From Eulemur rufifrons (Eukaryota; Chordata; Mammalia; Primates; Lemuridae), in assembly GCF_041146395.1 (NCBI RefSeq), contig NC_091010.1:48752001-48816000 (forward strand): a DNA stretch of 64,000 bases, written 5' to 3'. A program made the position numbers and the translations under genes. Positions within the stretch are counted from its first letter, which is position 1. The number at the start of each line of letters is the position of its first letter. Under the pieces are notes generated by a model. It saw only the letters and a program-made list of their open reading frames with translations, did not search any database and was not told the origin of the DNA. Shown in pieces: positions 1 to 12,119 of the stretch.

Positions 1-581
1 TTTATTGTAGCACTATTCGGGAGGCTAAGATATAGAATCATCCTAAGTTTCCATCAATGAGTGAATGGACTAAGAAAATGTGATATATATACACAATACT
101 ACTCAGCCGTAACAAAGAATGAAATCCTGTCCTTTGAAGCAACTTGAATGGAACTGAAGGTCATTAAGTTAAGTGAAATAAGCCAAGCACAGAAAGACAA
201 ATATCGTACCCCCTCATTCATATGTGGGACTTAAAAATGTTGATCTCATGGAGGTGGAGAGTAGAATGATAGTTACCTGTGGCTGGGAAAGGTATGTATG
301 TTGGCAGGTGAGAGATGAAGAGAGGTTAGTTAATGGATACAAACACACAGTAAAAAGGAAGAAGTAAGTGCCAATGTTTAACAGCAGAGTAGGGTGAATA
401 TAGTTAACAACAATGTATTATATATTTCAAAATAGCTGTAAGAGAGGACTTGAAATGTTCCCAGTACATAGAAATGATAAATATTCAAGGTGATGGATGC
501 CCAAAATACCCTGACTTGATCATTAACATTCTATGTATGTAATAAAGTACATGTACCCCATAAAAATGTACAGACATTATA
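1..581 (+). mobile_element. L1 3' end fragment
   Basis: The sequence matches an L1 3'UTR of the L1MA/L1P type in plus orientation: 'tccatcaatgagtgaatgga', 'tactcagccgtaacaaagaatgaaatcctgtc', and 'gtaataaagtacatgtacccc' close to its end. No coding potential. Confidence 0.75.
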
Positions 582-597
582 TATCAATACAATTTTT

Positions 598-997
<400 letters not shown>

Positions 998-1014
998 TAA
1001 GGGACTAGAAAATG

Positions 1015-2640
1015 AAGAATAAACTAAACCCAACACTAGACAAAGAAAGAGATAATAAAGAGTACAGTGGAGATAAATGAAACAGAGAATAGAAAACAAT
1101 AAAGAAAATCAACAAAACCAAAAGTTGTTTCTTTGAAAAGATCAACAAAATTTGCAAACCCTAGCTAATGGACTAAGAAGAAAAGAGAGAAGACTGAATT
1201 TACTAAAATCAGGAATGAAAGTGGGAAAATTACTTACCAATTTTACAAAAATGTGAAGAGTTACTAGAGAGTACGATGAACAATTGTATGCCAAAAATTT
1301 AGATAACCTAGATAAAATGAACTAATACCTAGAAACACAAAACCTACCAAGACTAAATCACAAAGAAATAGAAAATAAGAATAGACCTATAGTTAGTAAG
1401 AAGATTGAATCAGTAATAAAAAAATCTCCCAACAAAGAAAAGCCCTGGACCTGATGGCTTCCCTGGTGACTTCTACCAACCATTTATTTATTTGTTTATT
1501 ATTTTTTTATTTTTTTGAGACAGAGTCTCACTCTGTCACCAGGCTGGAGTGCAGTGGCACAATCATAACTTGTTGTAGCCCCAAACTCCTGAGCTCAAAC
1601 AATCCTTTCACCTCAGCCTCCCAAGTAGGTAGGACTACAGGTGCACACTACCATGCCCAGCTAATTTTTATTTATTTTTTTGGTAGAGACAGAGTCTCGC
1701 TATGTTGCACAGGCTGGTCTTGAACTCCTGGCCTCAAGCAATCCTCCTACCTTGGCCTCCTGCTACCAACTATTTAAAGAAGAATTAACACCAATCCTTC
1801 TCAAACTTTTCCAAAAAATTAAAGAGGAGGGAACAGTTCCTAACTCATTCTATGAGGCCGGCATTACCCTGATCCCAAAACCAAAGACACCACAAGAAAA
1901 GAAAACTACAGACCAATATCCCCTATGAACACTGATACAAAATCCTCAAACAAAATACTAGCAAGCTGAATTCGGCAGCATATTAAAAGGATCATACAGC
2001 TTGACCAAGTTGAATTTATTCCTGGAGTGCAAGAATGGTTCAACTTTCAAAAATTGACAAGCGGAATATACCGCATTAACAAAATGAAGGGGAAAACCAC
2101 ATCCATAATCAACATAATTGATGCAGAAAAAGCATTTTCTAAATTTAAACACCCTTTCATAATAAAAACACTCAACAAACTACGAATAGAAGGCAAAATA
2201 CCGTAACACAATAAAAGCCATATATAAAAAAAAAAACCACAGCCTACATCATACTCAATGATGAAAGACTAAAAGTTTTTCCCCTAAGATTAGGAACAAG
2301 GCAAGGATGCCCACTTTTGCCACTTATACTCAACTTAGTACTGGGAGTTCTAGCTAGTGATATTAGGCAAGGAAAACAAATAAAAGGCATCCAAATTAGA
2401 GAGGAAGAAGTAAAATTATATCTTCACAGATGATATGATCTTACACGTAGAAAAGCCTAAAAGTTCCACCAAAAAGACCTGTTAGAACTAATAAGTGAAT
2501 TCAGCCAAGTAGCAGGATACAAAGCCAACACGTAAATATCAGTTGCATTTTTATACACTAACAATGAACTATCTGAAAATGAAATTAAGAAAATTCCATT
2601 TACAGTACTATCAAACAGAATAAAGTACTTAGGAATTAAC
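1015..2640 (+). mobile_element. L1 ORF2 relic interrupted by an Alu
   Basis: 1015-1472 and 1777-2640 read as L1 ORF2 (endonuclease-RT linker and reverse transcriptase), for example the codons around 'ctagctaatggactaagaag' and 'gaggccggcattaccctgat'. It is disrupted by stops and frameshifts. The RT part runs up to a segment corresponding to RIKYLGINL before the SNF8 pseudogene begins. Confidence 0.75.
1487..1762 (-). mobile_element. Alu inserted in L1 ORF2
   Basis: Reverse-orientation Alu, older type, flanked by ctaccaaccattta (1473-1486) and ctaccaactattta (1763-1776), a 14-bp target duplication with one difference. Its 5' end is truncated, so it lacks the usual 'gtgagccaccgcgcc' end. Confidence 0.85.
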
Positions 2641-2648
2641 TTAGCCTA

Positions 2649-3222
2649 GGTGAATGACTTGAGCTGAGTGTCCAGATAATCAAAGTATGCCTAAGCTCTG
2701 AAGCACCAGAATGGAAGTCTGAGAACTTTGGAGGAACTGTATTGACAGATGTTAAGAGAAAGGGAATTGTTTACCCATGATGTTAGCCAAGATAACATGA
2801 TCAGGGCCATCAACAAACTAAAAGCACTTGGCACCGGCTTCAGCATTGTTGCTGTGGGTAGCACTTACCACATTCAGTCTGTTTCAGCTGGACCCAATGT
2901 GGATCACACTGTAGTGCTGTAGCTGGCAGAGAAAAATGGCTTCATGACTGTCAGTGAAATCAAAGCCAGTATTTAATGAGAGACAGGGCAGGTATGGAAA
3001 GTGCTGGAACACCTGCTGAAGGAAGAGCTGGCTGGACTTGCAGGCCCCAGGGGAGGCACAGTACTGGCTGCCAACTCTCTTCATTGACATCTACTCCCAG
3101 GAGGTTGTAGCCAAGGAGGCCAGAGAAACCCTCCCCTGAGTGTGGGAGTATGGAATGGGGCATGGCAGCAGACAGTGAAGAGAGAGGAGCTACTGTTGAA
3201 TAAAACTGGAACAATTTTGTTT
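2649..3222 (+). pseudogene. SNF8P: SNF8 (VPS22, ESCRT-II) processed pseudogene, 5'-truncated
   Basis: The region reads as the C-terminal part of SNF8, an ESCRT-II subunit of the endosomal sorting machinery. Recognisable segments are VQII.VCL, DVSQD, AINKLKALGTGF, DHTVVL.LAEKNG and VSEIKAS, ending at a C-terminal EARETLP-stop. It lacks introns and roughly the first third of the 258-residue protein. It carries an in-frame TAG after DHTVVL, a TAA after SEIKASI, and later frame disruptions. The SNF8-type AATAAA lies at 3199-3204 and the copy ends shortly after. It abuts L1 ORF2 sequence at 2640. It cannot encode SNF8. Confidence 0.85.
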
Positions 3223-3234
3223 TTTTAACAATGA

Positions 3235-4005
3235 AAACATCAATTATAGAAACAGATCTAGAAATTATAATGGTGATGGAACTAACAAACCAGGATATTA
3301 AAGCAGCTAATATAAATATGTTCTATACGTTCAAAAAATGGAGGGAAACATGCTCATAATGATGACAGAATCATGATGATCAAAGATATAAGAAAGACCC
3401 AACTGAAACCTCTAGATTTGAAAAGTACAACATCTGGAATGGAAAACACACTAGATGGGATAAAAAGCAAATGCTGAAGAAAAGATCAGTGAACTTAAAT
3501 AGCAACAGACACTAACCAAGATGAAGCACAGAGAGAAAAACGAATTAAAAAAAAAAGGAACAGAGCACAATTGATTGTAAGGAACAATATTAAGCTGATT
3601 GACATGTGTTTAGTAGGATCCCAGAAGGAAAGAAGATAGATGAGAAGAGGTTCAGAAAAAATATTTAAAGCAGAAATGGCCACAAAATTTCCAAATTTGC
3701 CAAAAGCTATAAACACACAGATCTGAGAGGCTCAATGAATCCCAAGCAGATAAACCTAAAGAAAACCACACCAAGTCACTTCATAATGAAATTGCTGAAA
3801 TCAGTCAATAAAAGAAAATATAAAAAGCAGTCACAGAAAAATGACATATTAGTTACAGAAGAATAAATACAAGAATGACAATAGACTTCTTATCAGAAAC
3901 TATGTAAACTAGAAGATTGGAAAATATCTTTACAGTACAGATACACAAAAAACTGTAAACCTAAAATTCTATACCTGGAAAAATTATTATTTAAATACGA
4001 AGGCA
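3235..4005 (+). mobile_element. L1M/HAL1-like ORF1-region relic
   Basis: Resembles old L1M or HAL1 ORF1 and flanking sequence: 'cacagagagaaaaacgaatt', 'tcccagaaggaaagaag', 'ccacaccaagtcacttcata', 'ctaaaattctatacc'. Heavily decayed. Confidence 0.55.
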
Positions 4006-4010
4006 CAGTC

Positions 4011-4650
4011 CTCAAAAGTTAATAATAAAATTACCTAATAATCCAGCAATTCCACTCCTATGTATATACCCAAAAGAATTGAAAATAAGGACTCGAACAG
4101 ATACTTGCATGCCAGTGTTCATAGCTGCATTATTTACAGCAGCCAAAAGATGGAAACAACCCAAGTTTCCATCACCGGATGAATGAATAAATAAAATGTG
4201 GTATATTAGTGAAAACTTTAGAGTTTGGTAAAACAACAACAACAAAATGTGCTATAGACATACAATAGAGTATTATTCACCCATACAAAGGGATGAAGTT
4301 CTGATACATTCTATGTCACGGATGAACCTTGAAAACATTGTGTTAGGTCAAAAGAGCCAGACACAAAAGGACAAATAGGGTATGAGTCCATTTACATACA
4401 ATATCTAGAACAGGTGAAGTCACAGAGACAGAAAGTAGATTAGGTTAGCAGGAGCTTGAGGGAAGTTGTAATGGGTAGTTGTTGCTTCACGGGGCCAGAG
4501 TTTCTGTTTGGGATGATAAAAAAGTTTTGGAGCAAGATAGCAGAGACGTTTGTACAACACTGTGAATGTAATTAATGCCACTGAACTGTACACTTAAAAA
4601 TGGTTAAAATGACAAATTTCATGTTACATATTTTTTTCATCGCAATTTTT
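4011..4650 (+). mobile_element. L1MA/MB-type 3' end
   Basis: Plus-orientation L1 3'UTR. Signatures include 'ccagcaattccactcctatg', 'tagctgcattatttacagcag', 'ggatgaaccttgaaaacat' and 'gagacagaaagtagattagg'. Confidence 0.75.
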
Positions 4651-4659
4651 TTTTTAAAA

Positions 4660-5650
4660 GACTACTTTGGCAGCTATAAAGAAACCAGACTAAGGTTTCT
4701 GGATTTATCCTTCCAGGTGCACACTACTCTGCTTTGTGATCCAGGATGCTGACCTGTGTTGACTGATGAACAGGGTCCTAGGCCCTCTGGCTTCTGGTTG
4801 AATTTAGCCATTGTGGAGCACAGGCAAGTGATCGGAGGATGAGAGAATGAGAGCCAGGTATTCCCTTGGCTCTCTAATCCATCTATTTCCATGTCTTGGG
4901 GACAGAATTGACTCCACACTCTCAGATATACAGGAGAGAGGTTGGAGGGGGTTGGCTGGTTTCCATAGAGGAATCAGAAAACTGAGATGTCCCAAGAAGC
5001 AGTGGAAGTACATGTACTTGGAAATGATTACAGAAAATAGATCTAACTAATTGGGTAAAGTGTCAGGATGCAGACAGTGACTTGCAATGGCTCAGCCTCC
5101 CAACCAGATGATCCCGAGATAAATGGGAACAGCAGATTGTGGAGGTACTCAGGCCTCAGGGTTTATGAAGAAACACCCTGTTACATCCATCAGCTGTGTT
5201 CCTGTGCCTGTTCCCTCCCTGAAGCCATATACAGAACAAAAAGTTTCTGTTGGAGAAAGTTTCTCCATCACAGGCCCCACCTCACTTATATGCCCCAACT
5301 ATTTCCCCACTTCCCCTCCTTTCCCTGAAGGCCTCTCTCCCACCCTGGCTGTGCTAACTGCTGAAGGGCACGCACCAAACCTACATTCCTGCTAGGAGGC
5401 AGAGTATCTGTGATAGAGGTATCGCCCACACGCTTCAGGTTTTCCTGGGTCATGAAGGAAACCCTTGATGTCCTACCTGGCTTATTTCCCTTTGATTCAA
5501 CCCAAAAAACTCTGAGTGGGTTGTAACTCCCATAACATGATCCTTCGGTCTTGGGCCCCCTGGACCCGTCCTCTGGAACCTGCTAGTTGCTGCAGCCTAG
5601 CCTTTCAGACCAAGGCCCCTTGACTGGGTGTGGCTAGTACAATACATTCT
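4660..5650. other. Intergenic stretch, nothing recognised
   Basis: Roughly 1 kb of mixed-composition sequence. Short open frames on both strands lack codon-like structure or splice context. No repeat family was recognised. Confidence 0.4.
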
Positions 5651-5660
5651 CTTTTTAAAC

Positions 5661-5956
5661 TTTTTTTTTTTTGAGACAGGGTCTCACTCTGTCACCTGGT
5701 CTAGAGTGCAGTGGCGTCATCATAGCTCACTGCAACCTCAAAGTCCTGGTCTCAAGTGATCCTCCTGCCTCAGCCTCCTGCATAGCCGGGACTATAGGCA
5801 CACACTGCCATGCCCTGCTCATTTTGTTTTCTATTTTTTGTAGAGACAGGGTCCTGTTTTTGCTCAGGCTGGTCTTAAACTCCTGACCTCAAGCAGTTCT
5901 CCCACCTTGGCCTTCCAGAGTGCTAGGATCACAGGGGTGAGCCACCGCACCCAGCC
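5661..5956 (-). mobile_element. Alu (older, reverse)
   Basis: Dimeric Alu in reverse orientation ending 'gtgagccaccgcacccagcc', noticeably diverged. Confidence 0.85.
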
Positions 5957-5970
5957 TCTGTTTTTGAAAT

Positions 5971-6040
5971 TCTTTTTCTTTCCTCCCTCTCTTCTTTCTT
6001 TCTTTCTTTTGTTCTTTCTTTCTTTCTTTCCTTCTTTCTT
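5971..6040 (+). repeat. (TTTC)n microsatellite
   Basis: Imperfect TTTC/TTCC units, lying between an Alu and a partial Alu. Confidence 0.85.
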
Positions 6041-6167
6041 GACAGGGGTCTCATTATGTTACCCAGGCTGCCCTTGAACTCCTGGTGAACTCCTGGTCTG
6101 ATGTGATCCTCCTGCCTTGGCCTCCTGATTAGCTGGGACCACATGCATGTGCCACCTCACCCAGCTA
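6041..6167 (-). mobile_element. Alu monomer fragment
   Basis: Single reverse Alu arm ('gacaggggtctcattatgttacccaggc' in pieces) with a small internal duplication 'gaactcctggt'. Confidence 0.75.
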
Positions 6168-7492
6168 TACATTCTCCATCTTTCTTGTCCCACTTACTTT
6201 ACTCCCACAAGTAGTACTTATTTGCTCCATTTCACCTTGCCCTGCTGCAAGGATCCAGGCACCCTGTAGACATGCACAGCTCCTGGCTAGCTGCGTGATC
6301 TGGCACAGATACTTAACTTCTGTATACCACAAGTTGTAATTATTAAGTTTTTAGCCAATGCCTTGAGCATGGCAAAACTCGGTAAATGTTAGCTATTATT
6401 ATCATTACTAGACTTAAAAAATACCGATATAACTGGTACGAACCACTTCACCAAATTTGAGTCTAAAAGAATGGTCACATTTCTCTCTCTTAAAAATTCT
6501 GAGTCTAAATTCAGTTTATTTTTTCTACCTGTTTTATTTTAGTTATTTATTCCTTAAATAAGTAATACGTACACTCAGAAAAATTCTAAGAAAGTAAAAA
6601 GGCCCACTACTTCTTTGAGCCACCCGGTTTCCCTCCCATAGACAACCCTCTGGCAATTTCTTCCATAGATATCAAGAGATAGTCAATGCGGTTACAGACA
6701 CTGACATTTTTTTTTCCTTGTACAATTACTAGCTGTAACATGTTATTTTGGAGCGTTTCAAGTCCATTCTTGTTGAGTTGCCTAAGGCTTCCTTTAAATT
6801 ATCTCCAAATCTATTGATGTGTAGTTTTATAAATTCATCCATTTAAATGTACAGTCTGCCAAGTTTTTGCAATTGGACACCGTCATGTAATCATCACCAT
6901 AATTAAGATATAAAATGTTTCCATTACCCTAGAAAGTTCTCTCTTGCCCTATTGCAGTCAATCCCCTCACCTGACACATGGCTCTAAGAAACCACTGACC
7001 TGATTTCTACCACTGTAGTTTTGCTTTTCTAGAAATTCATATAAATGGAATCATACAATGTATAGATTTTTATGTTTGACTTCTTTCACTTAGCATTATG
7101 TTTTTGAGATCCATCCATGTTGTTGCACATATCACTGTTTCATTTCTTTTTAGTGCAGAGTGGTATCATTCATTTACCAGTTGAGAGATATTTGGTTTGT
7201 TTCCAGTTTGGGCCTATTATGGATAATGCTGCCATGAAAAATTGCATATCAGTCTTTGTGTGGGCCCATGTTCTCATTTGTTCTTAGGTAAATACCCTAG
7301 AGTGAGATTGCTGGGTCATACAGTAAATGAATGTTTATTTTTATAAGACATTGTCAAACTGTTTCCCAAGTGTCCATACCATTTGGTAATCTCACCTGCA
7401 ATGTATTGGGAGGTCCAATTTGCTTTATTGTTAACAGCTGGAATATAATTGTTGGTCAAAGAGAGCAATAAAGCAAATGTAGCAAATTTTTA

Positions 7493-7801
7493 TTTTATTT
7501 TATTTTGTTTTATTTTATTGAGACAAAGTCTCGCTCTGTTGCCCGGGCTAGAGTTGCCATGGCATCAGCTTAGCTCCCTGCAACCTGAAACTCTTGGATT
7601 CAAGTGATCCTCCTGCCTCAGCCCCCTGAGTAGCTGGAACTACAGGTGCACGCAACCACGCCCAGCTAATTTTTTCTGCTTTTGGTAGAGACAGCGTCTG
7701 GCTCATGCTCACGCTGATCTGGAACTCTGGCCCTCAAATGATCCTCCCGCCTCGTGCTTCCAGAGTGCTGGGATTACAGGCATGAGCCACCACACCCGGC
7801 T
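7493..7801 (-). mobile_element. Alu inserted in reverse L1
   Basis: Full reverse Alu after a TTTTA-rich head, ending 'gccaccacacccggctc'. Confidence 0.85.
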
Positions 7802-7870
7802 CTTTTCATTCTCTTAATAGTGTATTTCACAGACTAGAAATTTTTAATTTGTATAAAGTCCAGTTTATCA

Positions 7871-8088
7871 CTAAAAAATAGAAAGAAATTAACAGGACAA
7901 CTAAAAATATATAGAAAAAGTTAGCGGGTTTGGTGGCACATGCCTGTAGTCCCGGCTACTCGGGAGGCTGAGGCAGGAGGATTGCTTGAGCCCAGGAGTT
8001 TGAGGTTGCTGTGAGCTAGGCTGACGTCAACGGCACTCTAGCCCGGGCAACAGAGTGAGACTCTGTCTCAATAAATAAATAAATAAAT
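7871..8088 (+). mobile_element. 5'-truncated Alu with exact target duplication
   Basis: Only the inter-arm spacer and right arm are present, ending in an (AAAT)n tail. The 16-bp duplication aaagtccagtttatca at 7855-7870 and 8089-8104 shows that this short form inserted as such. Confidence 0.9.
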
Positions 8089-8278
8089 AAAGTCCAGTTT
8101 ATCAATTCTTTCATGGATTGTGCCTTTGGTGTCATATCTAAAAGTCATCACCAAACCCAAGGCCATCTAGATTTTCTCCTGTTATCTTCTGGGGTCTTAA
8201 TAGCTTGCATTTTGTGTTTGGGTCTGTGATCCATACTGAGTTAATTTTTGTGAAGATGCAAGGTCTGTGTCTGTGTTT

Positions 8279-8955
8279 TTTTTAAGGAAGCAGGCAGAAA
8301 GCACCTTTATTCTTTCCCATTCCTATCTCTTTAAACCCATTCTGGTGAATTGTTCTTCCCTTCCCTTGGGTGAAATTTCAGGCAGATTCCATAGTTTTTC
8401 ATGTCGTATTCAGTATCGTTTTCAGGTAATAAAACAATTGACTTCAGCTCAATATACAAGCTTTAATCTCTCATCTCATTCACCCCATCTTAGTTCTGGC
8501 TAAAATTCTGCAAAGGAAAGGTGAGCTTAGTGGTTCCTCTTACTCTTTTTTCCCCAGTTCTTACACTCCTTTCTCGTTGCCTCTGGATTCTCTGAGATTG
8601 GGAAGGGGAAGGATGAATGGGAAAAATATAGACACTGAAAAGGTCTTCTCTAGCTGTAAGCTCTCTGGTTCATGGTGAGATTTTATGAGTTATCAGAAAA
8701 GCCCACAGCTGTGACTTTTCCATCTGCAGGTCCCTGACACAGGTGATGCCTCCTACAATTGGCCATTCACAGTTTCCTTCTCATACTCTGAATTCCAGTG
8801 GCCCATGCTTCTCAGATTCTCTTGTGGGTGTCACTTCATCCTTCTAGGTGGGCTTCTTACTCAGGATCCCTGACCCCTGAGGCTTCTGCAGAGAGACTTT
8901 TGATTGTGAATGGGTGCAAAATTCTTAATGTGGAAGGATGTGAATCTTCTATTTC
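8279..8955 (-). pseudogene. Candidate processed retrocopy of unidentified transcript inside an L1
   Basis: A non-L1 block of about 680 bases interrupts a minus-strand L1: L1 sequence ends at 'aaggtctgtgtctgtg' and resumes with 'ttttttgcatgtgtat'. On the minus strand the block ends with AATAAA (8306-8311) about 22 nt before an A8 run (8276-8283 as T). That is the layout of a retroposed mRNA 3' end. I do not recognise the parent gene, and no long open frame is present. Confidence 0.35.
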
Positions 8956-9430
8956 ACCATTTTGGTCCTATTTTCTACAATCATTTTTTTGCATGTGTAT
9001 ATCTAGTTCTTCCAGCACCATTTGTTGAAAAGACCATCTTTTGTAATACAAAGCCATTTTATTAACTTTGCTCTTTTGTCAAAGATCAGTTGACTCTATT
9101 TACATGAGTCTATTTCTGGGCTCTCTTTTCTGTGCCATTATCTATTTGTCTATTCTTTCACCAATACTGCACTGTCTTGATTACCGTAGGTTAATAGTAA
9201 ATCTTGAAGTCTTGAAGTTTGGTAGTGTCAGTCCTCCAACTTTGTTCTTTTCCTCCAATATTGTGCTGGCTATTCTGAGTCTGTTCTCTCTATGTAAACT
9301 TTAGAGTCACTAAAGTTTGGTTGGTTCATGACCACAAAATAACTTGCTAGGATTTTGATTAGGAGTTCATTCAATCAGTAGATCAAGTTGTGAAGAATTG
9401 ACATCTTGACAATATTGAGTCTTTTAATAC

Positions 9431-9770
9431 ATAAACAGAGCTCACATACACAGATACAACCTTGAGAACATCTGTTAATCATTTGGTAACATCCCACACC
9501 TCCCCAAAAGCCCTTCTCTGGACCAGGCCAATAAAAGGAAACAACTTGAGAATTCCTAGAAAGTCAGTTAGTCAGTGAGTCAGTGAGTTAGTCTGTCTCT
9601 CTCCACGAGTGGAGACAAACCTGTTTCAGTTTATAATAAAAAGCTGCTCATGTAAACTGCTTCTGTTTGTGGTCACTCCATCACACCAGTCCTGCTTGTG
9701 ATTTTTTTCCAAGCAAGAAGCCAAAGAACTAGGAAAGCAGTCCGCCAAGAGGCTGACCTGACACTTTGGC
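9431..9770 (+). mobile_element. Possible LTR-like sequence next to the ERV relic
   Basis: The block carries a TATA-like aataaaag at about 9531, an AATAAA at about 9636-9645 and GT-rich sequence after it, the usual order within a retroviral LTR. It also holds a short run of GTCAGTTA/GTCAGTGA units (about 9567-9598). The orientation is plus while the RNase H relic is minus, so they may be unrelated or rearranged. Family not recognised. Confidence 0.3.
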
Positions 9771-9889
9771 GTGTCTGGTCATTCTTTGGCTAAGAACACA
9801 CCAAGAACCAAGAGCAGACTGCCACCATGACAGAATAAGCTGGAATAGGGGGAGTGGGACTAGAAGGGACTAGGGCTCCAACTAAGATA

Positions 9890-10323
9890 GGAAACACTTC
9901 ACTCAGTGTTTGGCAGCTATTTCTGCAGTCCATTTCCTTGAGCTATTAGATCAGCTCCCCTTTGATGTCCCTTACAATGGACAACCACCAATTCAGCTGT
10001 ACAGTCTCCAAAAGTGCATGAATCTGTTGCCTACACTTAATTGGCGTACTTTGAGTGGTAAGGAATCTTCACTCTCCAAATAGTTCCATGGTCATGTAAC
10101 ACCAAGTAAGCATATTTAGAATCTGTATAGATGGTCACTCTCTTGACTTTGGCTAACTGGAGAGCTCAGGTTAGGGCTATGAGTTTGGCTAATTGGGCAG
10201 ATGTATTTGCTGGTAAAGCCTGGGTTTCTACCACTTCTAGACTCTTGGTCACTATTGCATAGCTTGCATGCCATTCCCCATCTTTAACAAAACTGCTGCC
10301 ATCAGGAAACCATAGCATTTCCT
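9890..10323 (-). mobile_element. ERV1/gammaretrovirus-like pol relic, RNase H region, disrupted
   Basis: The minus-strand translation shows the RNase H domain of a gammaretrovirus-like endogenous element. DGSSF lies near the start, then an SAQLAKLIALT-like segment, YTDSKYA with its catalytic Asp, HDHGTIW, and HCKGHQRG near the end. The copy is old and dead: it has an in-frame TGA after the IALT segment, further stops after the HSKYAN segment, and no adjoining intact pol or env. Coding capacity is nil. Confidence 0.75.
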
Positions 10324-10394
10324 ATGTCATTAAAAAACATTATTTCATAGATGCGCAGCATTGTAAAATATATGACATCAATTTTAAAACATTA

Positions 10395-10687
10395 GGCCAG
10401 CCACAGTAGCTCACACCTATAATCCCAGCACTTTGGGAGGCTGAGGCAGAAGGATCTCTTAAAGCCGAGAATTGGAGACCAGCCTGGGCAACATAGCAAG
10501 ACACTATCTCTACAAAAAAATTTAAAAATTATCCAGGTGTAGTGGTGCCCACCTATAGTTCCAGCTATCGGGGAGGCTGTTGTGGAGGATCGCTTGAGCC
10601 TAGGAGTTCAAGGTTACAGTGAGCTACAATTGGGCCATTGCACTCCAACCTGAGACAGAGTAAGACTGTCTCAAAAAAAAAAAAAAA
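10395..10687 (+). mobile_element. Alu (older, plus)
   Basis: Dimeric Alu from 'ggccagccacagtagctcac' to an A-run. Confidence 0.85.
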
Positions 10688-10877
10688 TCACGGAAGAAAA
10701 TTTAGAATACTTGTAAGTTTTTGCCTATATTCTCACCCACTCCATCAATTGATTTCACATGTTAGTGTTTCTTTTCCACTTCAATCACTAGGGGTATCAT
10801 TGCTTTTAGATAATTGAGGTAATAGGATAGATTCAGTTTTTTATTTGTCTGTTTTTAGAGGTCTGTAAAAGTATTTT

Positions 10878-11040
10878 TTTTTTAATTAGCCAGACATGGT
10901 GGTATGTGCCTATAGTCCCAGCTACTTAGGAGGCTGAGGCAGGAGGATCATTCGAGCTCAGGAGTTTGAGGCTACAGTGAGCTATGGTCACAACGCTGCA
11001 CTCCAACCTCAGCAACAGAGGGAGACCCTGTCTCTAAAAA
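10878..11040 (+). mobile_element. Alu right-arm fragment
   Basis: Starts 'aattagccagacatggtgg' and ends 'gagaccctgtctctaaaaa'; the left arm is missing. Confidence 0.8.
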
Positions 11041-12110
11041 TGTATATATTTTTTCTGTATCTAATCAAATACTCTTTATATGTAAGTAACAGCATCATGT
11101 TATCTTTTTGTAAATTCCTTAATCTTTTCAACTTAAACTACAGTCTAAAAGTCTTTTGACAATAATTGTAGCATAATGTCTTTTTGTCTTACTGGATTTT
11201 ATATTACTAGTGAAAGATGTCTTTGCCCAACAAAATATATCTTAAAGTAGTTCTGTCACCTCATTTGTAAATTTTGTCTTGTACTGTGATTTAATGAACC
11301 TTATTATCCTTATGAAATGGTAGCTTTGTGAAATAAGTTTACCAAAAATCAACATTTAAACATCTTTATAGTTTCCTTACCAGCTGAAACCGGATAGACA
11401 GGCATCTTTTGAGCTGATGCCTCCCTTGAGTTTATAGGCAGTTTGATAACCACCCATCCTCAAGGTTGCATGTTTTGACAGTTTAATTGTTGAGTTCAGG
11501 CCAGTGAACATTTATACTTCCTATCAACTATCTTGATATAAATGTCTTGGGAGGTGCTGACCTGGAATGGTTGTGAAAGACTCCTGGTTTCTTCTTTGCC
11601 TCACTTAACATCTATTTTAAGGTCAAAGCAATATCTGCACACTGTTTTCCTTTCAGTCCTCCAGACACTGGAGGTCCAGTCCTCTCCATGCCCTATGTGT
11701 AATTTCACCCTAGATGAGACTTTGTCTCTTGGGTCCCGGAGCAACATGGCAGCACTGCATGCTTATTTTCTAGAACCCAGCCAGTCATGGGTGCCAGCCT
11801 TATCTCCACACACCAGTAGTTGTAACACAATTGTATTGTATTTCCTGGGTCACCAATAAGAGAACACTGTCTTTTCTCATCTAGACTGGGAATGTTGAAA
11901 ATGCTCACCCTTATATACAAACTCTTAGATTCTCATTAACACATTTCACAAAAGTAAATGAGTATTATTTGATATGATTCAGATGTTTAAATGGTCAGCA
12001 TTTTAATAAATAATTGTATTATAATTTTGTCCCTTTTAAAAAAAGTCATAGTTGCATGTAAGCTATTAAATGTTCAATGGAGTGTAAAAAATATGTATTT
12101 TAATACTTAC
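11041..12110. other. Intergenic stretch, nothing recognised
   Basis: AT-rich sequence. The 105-codon open frame at 11542-11859 has no recognisable domain and no splice context, so it is not called as a gene. Confidence 0.35.
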
Positions 12111-12119
12111 AGCTGTTTT

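Larger units (their letters stand above)
6835..9430 (-). mobile_element. L1M relic in reverse orientation, broken by inserts
   Basis: L1 pieces lie at about 6835-7440, 7802-7870, 8105-8278 and 8956-9430. Signatures on the plus strand include 'gagattgctgggtcata', 'gatccatactgagttaat', 'agcaccatttgttgaaaaga' and 'gcactgtcttgattaccgtagg'. Two Alus and the unidentified 680-base block are inserted in it. The stretch at about 6170-6830 before it holds nothing I recognise. Confidence 0.7.

Noticed and set aside
11542..11859. 105-codon open frame in the upstream intergenic region
   Set aside because: No recognisable family, no promoter or splice context, and a length expected by chance.
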